A DNA stretch of 64,000 bases from Paraescarpia echinospica. Its lineage: Eukaryota; Annelida; Polychaeta; Sabellida; Siboglinidae. Positions within the stretch are counted from its first letter, which is position 1, and each line of letters opens with the position of its first letter. The DNA is taken from positions 48,614,976 to 48,678,975 of the forward strand of contig CM034541.1 of NCBI GenBank assembly GCA_020002185.1. Reading direction: 5' to 3'. The notes under the pieces are model-generated. The model searched no databases and was not told where the DNA came from. It worked only from the letters and a program-made list of their open reading frames with translations. Position numbers and translations under genes: made by a program. This document shows positions 11,071 to 20,772 of the stretch, piece by piece.

Positions 11071-12476
11071 ATGACACCTTGCAAGCGGCAACTCAGGGCA
11101 AAACGACACTTAGTTTGCAACGACTGCCAGAGCTGGGTGGATTTTGCGTTGTCTGGCTGTCCAAAATCATGGGCAGAGACCAAAGATGACGGATTCACCT
11201 TTCGGTGTATGGGGTGTTTGAGGGTGGAATGTCTGATGAAGGAGGTGTGTAAGTTGACGGATATAGTGAAGGAGATGGAGGTGAGACTCAACATAGAAAT
11301 AGATGGAGCAGAGAGGGATGACGCGGAGAGAGTTGAGAATTCTACAACACAGAAGGAGCAGAATTGTGACACTGAGACTGAAGAAAGGAGACTGACAGGA
11401 GGGAAGGTGACCGGTGTGAAGGAACAAGAAATTGAGAAGACAGAGGGAAGGAGGAAAAGTGTTCGGCAGAGGAAAAGAAAACGGGTCAGTGGGGATAGAT
11501 CAACAGGTAGTCAGACTGTAGAGAACGAGGAGAGACGCGACAGCGATACATGTGGTGAAGAGGTAGATACCACAGAGGCAGTTGGTAAGACTGTGAGACA
11601 GAAGACTGATGGAAGAAGACAGAGTGTTCAGCAAAAAACAGAAAACATGACAGGCGTGAAGGTGACAGGGGAGAAAGTGACCGTAGCGAAGGAGGTAGCC
11701 GGGGAAAAGGGACGGGAGAGGAGAGAAGAAAATGTGATGGGAGGAAAGATGAAGGGACGAAAGGAAGTGAGAGTAAATGTGCTAGAAGAGAAGATGACAG
11801 GAGGAAAGGGGACAAGAGAAAATGCGACAGGAAAGAAGGGAATGGAAGAGAATGTGACAGGAGAGAAGTCGGCAAGAGGAAAAGACAACAACCAGACAAA
11901 TGCAAACCGGAGGAGCTACTCCGAGGCAGTGATTGGGCGGGGGGGGGGGCAAGGAGAAAAGAGAGATTTACGGGCGATTCAGTTCTGAGAAAAACAGACA
12001 AGACTATATGCGAGGGGAAGGACGTTGTTGTATGTCTACCGGGGGCTAGGATAGAGCATGTGACCGAAAGGGTAGAGAAGGTATTGGGGCATGGCAAGGG
12101 AGGGTCTATACTAGTACACGTAGGGACAAACAATGCAGACAAGGAGGGAACAACTGGGATAGTTCAGAAGTACAGACATCTAGTAAGGAAGCTAAAGAAG
12201 ACAAGGGTGGAACAGGTTGTTCTCTCAGGAATTTTGCCAGTAATGGGAGGAAGGGGGCAACATACAGAAAATGTAAGAGGATGGCGATCAACGCACTAGT
12301 TGAGCATATGTGTGAAGAAGAGGGCGTGGGATTCATAGATTTATGGGGGTACTTTGTTGGGAGAGAAGATATGTACATGAGAGATGGTCTCCATCTAAGT
12401 GGAAAGGGGGCAGCAGTATTCTCAGAGGATCTGCTGCGATCTGTTGACAGTGGGACAGGTTGCATATATTTAAACT
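11071..12476 (+). pseudogene. CR1-like LINE ORF1 (RNA-binding/esterase protein), frameshifted
   Basis: The N-terminus has a Cys-rich, PHD-like pattern (VCNDCQSWVDF ... FRCMGCLRV), followed by a long Lys/Glu/Gly/Thr-rich charged region, frame-open to 11,988. A run of ten G at 11,940 shifts the frame. The true continuation carries GDSVLR (about 11,972-11,990), HVGTNN (12,120) and DGLHLSGKG (about 12,384), matching the Ser, Asn and Asp/His blocks of SGNH/GDSL esterases found in CR1 ORF1 proteins. A second shift near 12,260 precedes the last block. In live elements this protein packages the RNA. This copy cannot make it. Confidence 0.75.
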
Positions 12477-15377
12477 AAATTCGCAGGGGGAACTCGCAGA
12501 GAAGCCTGAAACTGGAGGCATAGATAAAGACAGCAAAAATAATTCAGCAAAGAACAGTCTAGAAAACTGTTCTGAAGCTGGAAATAAATGTGTTTGTTTA
12601 AATGCAAGGAGTATAGTAAACAAAAGAAATGAACTAAACATTATGGTAGAAGATATTGACACTCACATAATAGGTATAACCGAATCATGGGCAACCACCG
12701 ATATATCAGATGCCGAATTGGGACTGACGGGATATGTAATGTTTAGGAAAGGTAGAATAGGAAGAAGGGGAGGTGGAGTTTTTTTTATATATTAAAGAAT
12801 CAATCCAGGCTTATGAAATAAAATTAGACAGAGAAGCAGATTGCGAAGAAGCTGTTTGGTGTAACATAGTTACAGGAAACTCAACGTTAACGGTTGGATT
12901 AGTTTATCGAAGTCCCAACATAAGCATAGAAGAGAATGAAAAATACAAAACGCTATAAGGGAAGTGAGCAAACGGGACTGTGTTATTATGGGGGATTTTA
13001 ACCATGGACATATAAAATGGAAATCTCTACAGAGTATGGGTAGTGAGGACCACAAGTTTTTAGTTTTAGTACATGATAGTTTCCTTTCTCAACATGTGCT
13101 AGAACCAACCAGGGGAGAGAATGTGTTAGACATAGTTTTGTCCTCACAGAATGAATTAGTTGACAATGTCAGGATATGTGAGCCACTGGGGAATAATGAT
13201 CACAACCAGATACATTTTACCATCAAAGTAAAATCAGAAAGGAATAGTAAAAAGCAGTACAGGAGAAATTTCCACAAAGGAAAATATCAGGACATAAGGA
13301 AATATTTAGCAAAGATAGACTGGAATAACACACTGAAGAATAAAACAGCAACAGAATGCTGGAATATCTTAAAGAGTGAAATTGAATGCATCATCGTCAA
13401 ATTTGTTCCCTTAAAAAAAAACGGGAAGCGGTCCAAAAAGAAACACTTATCGAAAGAAGCCATTAGAAAAATTAAGTATAAACAAATTATGTGGAAGTCA
13501 TATAGACGTACTGGAAATGACGAAGACTACAACATTTATAAAGAAGCACTAAACCAAGCTACAGCTGAAATTAGAAATTCAAAGAGAAGCTATAAACATA
13601 AATTAGCTTGTAATATAAAACATGACAGCAAGAGTTTTTATGCGTATGTTCGAAGCAAACAGAAAGTTCAGGATAAGGTCGGTCCTCTAGAAGATAGTGC
13701 TGGAAATATAATATCAGAAGTATTCTTAATGGCAGAAGACCTGAATTAGTATTTTAGTTCAGTGTTTACCAGAGAAGACACTAGTTCACTGCCAGTACCA
13801 GAGGCTAAGTTCAAGGGGGCAGAATCAGACTATTTAAGACAGTTAATTGTAACCACAGAAATGGTAGCTAAGAAAATTAGGGCTATGAAGGATAATAAAT
13901 CACCTGGAGTGGATGGTATTCCACCCAAACTACTATTGGAAAATTGTAGAACAAATTAGCATACCGCTTGCAACAGCAAATTAGCATTTGCAACAGTTTT
14001 CAACTTGTCATTAGAAGAGGGAGTGGTTCCTTTAGAATGGAAAGAAGCAAACATTATACCGTTATTTAAAAAAGGTTCGAGAAACAAGTCAAATAATTAT
14101 AGACCAGTTAGTTTAACATCGGTGATTTGTAAATTATTAGAAACACTAATTAAAGATCACATGGTGGATTTTCTTGTTAAACATAACTTGATAAACCCAT
14201 CTTAACATGGGTTTCTAAAAGCGAGGTCATGCTTAACAAATATGTTATGTTTTTTGGAAGATATCACTAAGTGGGTAGATGAGGGATCACCAGTAGATAT
14301 CATCTACTTAGATTTTCAAAAAGCTTTCGACAAAGTGCCACAACAAAGATTACTGCTTAAACTAAAGCCCATGGCATAGGAAATGGTATAAATAACTGGA
14401 TAGAAAAATGGCTGATTGACAGAAGACAACGGGTAGTTGTTGATGGGGAGGCTTCAGACTGGAAATCAGTTTTGAGTGGGGTTCCACAGGGATCAGTACT
14501 GGGACCTATATTATTCTTAATATATATAAACGATTTGGACGATGATATAGCTAGCAAGGTGTTGAAATTTGCAAATTATACAAAAGTGTTTAGAAGGATT
14601 AAAAGTGATGGAGATAGACAGCATTTACAAGATGATCTTGACAGGTTGATCAAATGGTCTGAAAAGTGACAAATGTTGTTAAATTTTGGGAAATGTAAAT
14701 GCCTTCACACAGGACATGGGAACGAATATGTAGAATATACAATGGGGGGAACTGTACTAAGTACTACTGTAAAAGAAAAAGACTTAGGGCTGACAATTAG
14801 TGCTGACATGAAGGTTTCAGAGCAGTGTAGAATTGCAGCTTCAAAAGGAAATCAAATCCTTGGATTGATTAGGCGAAATATAGCATAGAAAGAAAAAGAA
14901 CTAATAATACCGCTGTACAAAACAATAGTTAGGCCTCATTTAGAATATTGTATACAGGCGTGGAGGCCATGCCGCAAGAAGGACATAGATATGCTATAAA
15001 GAGTACAGAGGAGAGCGACTAAAATTATACAAAAATTGATGGATCTTAGTTATGAAAAACGCCTAAAAGAATGTGGTTTAACAACACTAGAGACCAGGAG
15101 ATTGAGAGGAGATCAGATAGAGGTGTTTCAAATATTGAATGGTTATGAAAATATTGATAGAAATATGTTTTTTTCAGTTAAGAAAGATAGAAAGACTAGA
15201 GAACATGATGTTACATTAGTAAAGAAGCAGTGTAGATTATACGTAAGAAGGTTCTCATTTTCACAAAGGACTGTGAATGAATGGAACAGATTATCTGATG
15301 ACTGTGTGGGTGCTAGTAGTGTGAATATGTTTAAAAATAAAATCGACACATACCTCAGAAGGGCTGGATATATGTAA
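12460..15377 (+). pseudogene. CR1-like LINE ORF2 (endonuclease-reverse transcriptase), inactivated
   Basis: APE-type endonuclease motifs appear in order: NARSI, ITESW, VGLVYRSP, MGDFNHGHIKW (about 12,985) and NNDHNQI (about 13,193). RT motifs follow: DNKSPGVDGIP, NNYRPVSLTS, YLDFQKAFDKVP, SGVPQGSVLGPILF. The catalytic FADD box reads FANYT (14,568-14,582), so both metal-binding Asp are changed. Frame breaks occur near 12,785, 12,955, 13,750, 13,960, 14,206 and 14,370, with further stops. The C-terminus (15,036-15,377) is the most open part. ORF2 starts just before the ORF1 stop. It is clearly dead. Confidence 0.85.
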
Positions 15378-15486
15378 ATAAAAGGGTTGGACTCTCGATA
15401 AGCCAAAGGGCTTCCTTGTCCACCTGCCATCTAGAGTTAATTCTCTGGATGGCAATCTTGTTAAATCTTGTTAAAACTTGTTAAAA

Positions 15487-16388
15487 ATCTCTGATATGTC
15501 CCACACTCTGTGTTACATTGTAAAGCCGTCTTCTCATGAATAAAGAAAAACAATACAAATGAGCAAAACAGTAAATCACATTAAAGATATTACCGGGATA
15601 GATAGATGCAGCAATGGTTTAATTAATTTCACTGACAAACCGACATGTGAGTTTGACATTCCACATTAGTAAGGTTATGACTTGTATACAGTTTTCGTGA
15701 GAATGGCACATGCACGAACGCACATATTTACATAACATTGTTATGCTTTCAAAAAAAATTAGATCATAGTTGCAGTGCTTTCAGAATAATTATACATGAC
15801 ATGCACTGGCCGGGTAAACGCGTCGCGGACCACAATCGATTTGTAGAAAAATGGTTTGGCCTACTTTTTTATGTTACAACTTTTTAAATTTAAAACTGAC
15901 ACATACAAATTAGAAAAATAACTGCTCGTAGAATGTCCGTCAATGTTCGTTGCAGTCCATAATTTATTTTAATGCAACACAAGATTTATTTTATTATGTA
16001 CATTTTATGGCGCTTCCACGCAGAGTGGTAGCGCAAGAGCAAGGCCAAGTCAGTGTGACAATAGCACGAGCACAAAACGTACAAATCACTGATAAGCTTA
16101 ATTTTTATGTAAATTATCTTATACAGGATGTTGTGTCAAGCGTGTAACATTACACAGCGCAACTAACACAATCTATTGATTTACGTACGTTCTCTTCAAC
16201 TCTTCCAAATGTCTGTACAAATGTAGCAATCGTGAAGAGTAACGATACAAAAACAGCCGATTTGATAGCGTCACGTGGTATCCGTCACGCATGCGCAATT
16301 ATAACATAAACAGTTGATTGACAGCTACGGTAAATAAATGGGTCAAAGTGGGCGCGGCGATGGACATACTGTTTGAGAAAACAGAATT
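15487..16388. other. No gene seen
   Basis: AT-rich DNA with AATAAA near 15,538, just after the CR1 end, and no supported coding frame. Confidence 0.5.
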
Positions 16389-16497
16389 CGCTGCCAGCCA
16401 GCCAGCCTGCCTCCCGTTCTCCCAGTCTGCCAGCCAGCCTGTCTCCCGTTCTCCCAGTCTGCCAGCCAGCCTGTCTCCCGTTCTCTCAGTCTGCCAG
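16389..16497 (+). repeat. 32-bp tandem repeat, three copies
   Basis: The unit GCCAGCCAGCCTGTCTCCCG followed by TTCTCCCAGTCT is repeated three times with few differences. Further CCAGCC/CCAGTC-type words trail to about 16,600. Confidence 0.85.
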
Positions 16498-16499
16498 CA

Positions 16500-16953
16500 A
16501 GACAAACAGAAACGTCTCTATTCCAGTCGTTCAACCAGTCATCGTTCACACCGCACTAATTAGTTGTCCAACCACCAGCCAGTCTGCCGTCAGCCAGGTA
16601 ACGAAGCTTCGTGTCAAACAACCTGCCACAAAGCCAGAGAACACACCAAACCAGTCAATCTGTCATATACCCAGTGCTCGTCCCTATCAGCGTTCAGGCG
16701 TCCAGGGGTTTCCTGTGTCCGTGAGATGTGATGACAACCGACTATCACTACAGCTTTCATAACTATTTTGCAATATGTTGCAAGGTATTCGTGCCTTCCC
16801 TGTTTGGACAAATCCGTTATACAAAAAAAGTTAATTTTGATTCATGACATATAATTCTTTTTATTTGGATGTGCAACTTCTCTGAGCTTTCCGCAGTTTT
16901 TTTTTTATATCAAACTGTTTTTATTTTCTCGTTTATTGTCTCTATCCCGCAAC

Positions 16954-16987
<34 letters not shown>

Positions 16988-17081
16988 TACATAATTCTAC
17001 ATGACATGCAAACATTCATACGGACAGACAAACGGACAGACAGACATACAGACAGACATACAGATAGTAAAAAGTAAAGGT
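16500..17081. other. No gene; short (GACA)n tract
   Basis: (GACA)n at 16,955-16,988 and scattered GACAGACATACA at 17,025-17,065. Nothing else is recognisable. Confidence 0.6.
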
Positions 17082-17372
17082 AAATTCTTAAATATATCGC
17101 AGTATTCAGTCCTCAGGACAGCTCAAAGCGCTTTACATTTTTCTCCTTGGCAGACCTGTTCAATTGAACACCATCTCGACGCTGCAATTAATGCAGCAAA
17201 GACTATTTGTACACAAATATATCCCACTGTCTATACCTAGGTACTCATTCATACAGCTGTCTGAACTGGAGCAACGTATAGTGAACGAACTTGCCCAAGG
17301 TTCGACACCGCCCCACAGGATTCGAATCCGGGTTCTCTCGGTTGAGAGTCCGGTGCTCTAGCCACTGCACAG
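17082..17372 (-). mobile_element. tRNA-derived SINE, copy 1
   Basis: On the minus strand it starts with a tRNA-like head (GTGCAGTGGCTAGAGCACCG as A-box region, GGATTCGAATCC-type B box), then CTTGGGCAAGTTCGTTCAC and a body ending near AAAGCGCTTTGAGC. A homologous copy lies at 43,010-43,275 in the same orientation. This layout is common for SINEs of marine invertebrates. I cannot name the family with certainty. Confidence 0.75.
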
Positions 17373-17397
17373 TCAAACAGACAAACATACAGACAGA

Positions 17398-17565
<168 letters not shown>

Positions 17566-18189
17566 AGTGACATGGCGAAAACGACGATACATACGTTATT
17601 TAAAATCTCACCATTTCCTGAATGTCAGTAGGTCACTGCTACTCAAAACATGTGCCGTTCTAACGATGACATTATTATCCCATTATGTATGTCATATTTG
17701 CCATTTAACCAGTCGTCCGCGGCAAATTGCGCAGCCCGTATTCAGATTAGTTGGTTGATTCCTAGTCAAAAACGAAGCCCACTTATTTTGTCGAGAGGAA
17801 ACCAACGTATTAATCTTATTTCGGGGACAAGCGTAATGGAGCAGTATTATATTACGAAACTGACTTTCAAGTTAACCGTCATATAGCCGATTTTTGTTTC
17901 ACCGCCGCGGGTATTTTATTACAGTCTCACTTCACGTATACTTGCACAAATATACAAAACACACAAATACATTGCACATAATGCTAGCATTGTTCACAAG
18001 GACCACTGGAAAAGAGTGACGAGAGACTTATAAACTGTTGTCGTATTGTGTAATCTTATGTGCACTATTTTTACAAGATTTAACAAGATTTTTGTGTAGG
18101 ATGCTCACAGTTTTACTTATTCCATTGTCATTACTAAATAAATATATAAATTTATCTTAATCATACCAGTTTTTCACCCTTCGTTCTAC
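17566..18189. other. No gene seen
   Basis: No supported frame. A tract at 18,066-18,092 (TTTTTACAAGATTTAACAAG) resembles the 3'-terminal repeats of the CR1-like family, but is too short to call. Confidence 0.4.
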
Positions 18190-18735
18190 AGTTTTGCCAT
18201 TTAGTTGTCCTTTACGAGCTGTCTTTCTACCACTTATCTGGTTTATAAGCTTCCAGCTCTGTCCGTGTCTTCCATTAATGTGTGCATTTTCGACTGTAGC
18301 GATGTTGCTGCAAAGTCTTCCTCCTGCACAATGTTATAGGTTGCCTCCATGTTCTTCTTGGCCTGCTCATATCTCACTCTGTTGTCAGCTACAGTGTTTG
18401 GCTGGTAGACCCTATAGGTTTCTTCAACTTTCTCTATGGCTGATGTTAATCGTGGATCATCTGAGTATATATTTTTTTCTGTTTCTTATTGACAGGAATC
18501 ATTTTCTCTGTCGCAGCTCTATTCGCTGAAATGAAACGTTCGTATCGCTTCGTTTCTGTTTTATCTCTCAAATCCAGAATCTGAAATCTGTTCCGTACTT
18601 CACATGTGTACTATTTTTGCAAGCCACAGTCCTTGCTTAGCGCACTCCAGTCATACTTCTCTTTGCTTGGTGGCGACTTTTTCTTACGCAGTCTGAGTCG
18701 TGTTGTAGCTGTGACAATGATGTAGGGTTCACAGT
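18190..18735 (-). pseudogene. LINE ORF fragment (endonuclease-RT linker region)
   Basis: Read on the minus strand it gives KYDWSALSKDCGLQ, EVRNRFQILDL, KRYERFISANRAATE and, after shifts, AHINGRHGQSWKLINQISGR. From memory this is the region between endonuclease and RT in RTE-type LINEs. Stops and at least one shift are present and no RT follows. It lies just 3' of the next LINE on the same strand and may be an older insertion target. Confidence 0.55.
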
Positions 18736-18769
18736 TCATCACGCTATTTCTCCATTTTTTTTACCTTAC

Positions 18770-19720
18770 CTTACCCATCCTCTTCGGGCCTTGTGGCCCA
18801 TAAGGCTGTTGTGCGACTCCGCCATCTCGCCCCGTCATCGGCTGTGTGTCTGGCTTTGCTCCAAGTTGCCCAGCCCAGTTGTTTTCGTTCTTTTTCCACT
18901 GTGGTTCTCTACGTTGTTTTTGGTCGACCAACTTTTCGTGTTCCTTCCGGCGACCATGTCAGTGCTGTCAGGCAGTGGTTGTAGTCGTTCTTTCTCAGCA
19001 CATGCCCGATCCAATTCCACCTTCTTCTCTGTACTTCGGTGTTGATCTTCACTTCTGCTGTTATGTTCTCAATGTCTTTGTTCGAAATTACTACTGGCCA
19101 TCTAATTAAAAAAATTCTTCTGAGATAGTTGAAATAGAAAATGTCAAGTTTTTTGTTGTCGCTTCCCATGTTTCACATCCAAACAGTAACACTGATTTGA
19201 CCAGAGTATTGTATAATATGAGTTTCGTTTTTAATGTGTACACATTTGAGCTCCATATCTGCTTGAGTTTCATGAATGATGTCCTTGCTTTTCGTATTCT
19301 GTTGTTAATATCGTCACCCCCTCCTCCTTGCTTGTTGACGTTTGCGCCCAGGTATGTATATTTCTCTACTTCATTTAGTTGTTGGTCATCAATCTGTATT
19401 CTGTTGTTGCATTTGCTGTTTATCCTCAGTATTTCAGTTTTCATTTTATTGATTTTTAGGCCGGTTTTTTATGCGAATGCAGTGTTTCGTCCTCTTTTGA
19501 AACCTGCTTGTTCATCTCTCAACTTTTTGTCAACTCCATCTCTTATTCTGTCTATTATCACTCTTCCGAACACTTTACTGGGAACAGATGTTAGAGTAAT
19601 TCCTCTCCAATTTCCGCACTCTGTAAGGTTACCTTTCTTTGGTATTTTAACAATCAGTCCTTGTTTCCACGTCTTTGATACTTTTTTGTTCCCAAATTGT
19701 TTTTAATAAGCTTAGCTGTA
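18770..19720 (-). pseudogene. LINE 1 reverse transcriptase, palm deleted
   Basis: The start reads LTSVPSKVFGRVIIDRIRDG and EQAGFKRGRNT (RT motifs 1-2), with frameshifts. It then jumps at about 19,450-19,490 to KTGLKINKMKTEILRINSKC, skipping the segment that would hold the FADD box. The C-terminus reads EVEKYTYLGANVNKQGGGGDD, LLFGCETWE, RRRWNWIGHVLRK and SPEGTRKVGRPK in two frames (19,106-19,444 and 18,909-19,169). The catalytic core is absent, so this copy cannot encode a polymerase. Confidence 0.8.
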
Positions 19721-20277
19721 TGTTGTAATGTTCTCCAGGGCTCCCATGCCACTTGTGTTGAGCAGAATGCCTACTCCTCCCTCTGCTGTGTGTTGTAATG
19801 TTCTCTGGGGCTCCCATGCCCCTTGTGTTGAGTAGAATGCCTACTCCTCCCGCTGCTGTGTGTTGTAATGTTCTCTAGGGCTCCCATGCCCCTTGTGTTC
19901 AGCAGACTGCCTACTACTCCCTCTGCTGTGTGTTGTAATGTTCTCCAGGGCTCCCATGTCCCTTGTGTTGAGCAGAATGCCTACTCCTCCCTCTGCTGTG
20001 TGTTGTAATGTTCTCTAGGGCTCCCATGCCCCTTGTGTTCAGTAGACTGCCTACTCCTCCCTCTGCTGTATGTTGTAACGTTCTCCAGGGCTCCCATGCC
20101 CCTTGTGTTGAGCAGAATGCCTACTCCTCCCTTTGCTGTGTGTTGTAATCTTATCCAAGGCTCCCATGCCCCTTGTGTTGAGAAGAATGCCTACTCCTCC
20201 CTTTGCTGTGTGTTGTAATCTTATCCAGGGCTCCCATGCCCCTTGTGTTGAGCAGAATGCCTACTCCTCCCTCTTTG
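19717..20277 (-). repeat. 70-bp tandem array A, 8 units, inside LINE 1
   Basis: Eight units of 70 bases (GTTGTAATGTTCTCCAGGGC as plus-strand marker) interrupt LINE 1 between the endonuclease-RT linker and the RT start. The same unit and orientation form the 28-unit array at 25.1-27.05 kb. The unit's minus-strand reading (EGGVGILLNTRGMG) belongs to the endonuclease of the other LINE, so this array is foreign here. Confidence 0.95.
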
Positions 20278-20772
20278 TGTCTTTGTGATGTTGTAGACTT
20301 CTTTCATCCTTCCATTCCCGGCTGCTTTCTCTGCTTCTGCGGCCAGGTTGTCTACCCACTTTCTTTGATATTGTCTCACGCTTTTCTTTACGTCTTTGTC
20401 TTTTTGTTGATACGTATCCGTGTAGCTCTGCTTTATCCTTTCTGACTTTGCTTCTTCTATGTTGTTCGTTAGTCATTTCCAGTCTTCTATCAGCTCCCAT
20501 GGCCCTTTGCTGATCCATGGTTTTGTCCTCTCTTTTTGTAATCCAGTATTTCTTCGGCTGTTTCGTTGTAGGCCATCTCGAATTCTTGCCATTTTCTCTC
20601 AACAATGTCATTATCTGTCTCGACGTAGTCCTGTAGTACATCATACCTGTTCCGTAGCTTCAACGAGAATTGCATTTTTATGGTTGGTTGTTGCAGCTTG
20701 ATAGTGTCGAATTTCTTTCTGTCCTCACTGGTCTTTTTGTTTCCTCTTTAGCTTCAGCTTGATCTTCGAGCG

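Larger units (their letters stand above)
11050..15486 (+). mobile_element. CR1-like non-LTR retrotransposon, near full length, dead
   Basis: Two ORF regions in order: ORF1 with a zinc-finger-like start and an SGNH esterase domain, then ORF2 with APE-type endonuclease and reverse transcriptase. The 3' UTR ends in short repeats of the CTTGTTAAA type (15,455-15,486). This layout is typical of CR1-group LINEs. Both ORFs are broken by frameshifts and stops. Truncated copies of its 3' end occur at 35.9, 53.2, 54.5 and 61.9 kb, so the family has been active in this genome. Confidence 0.85.
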
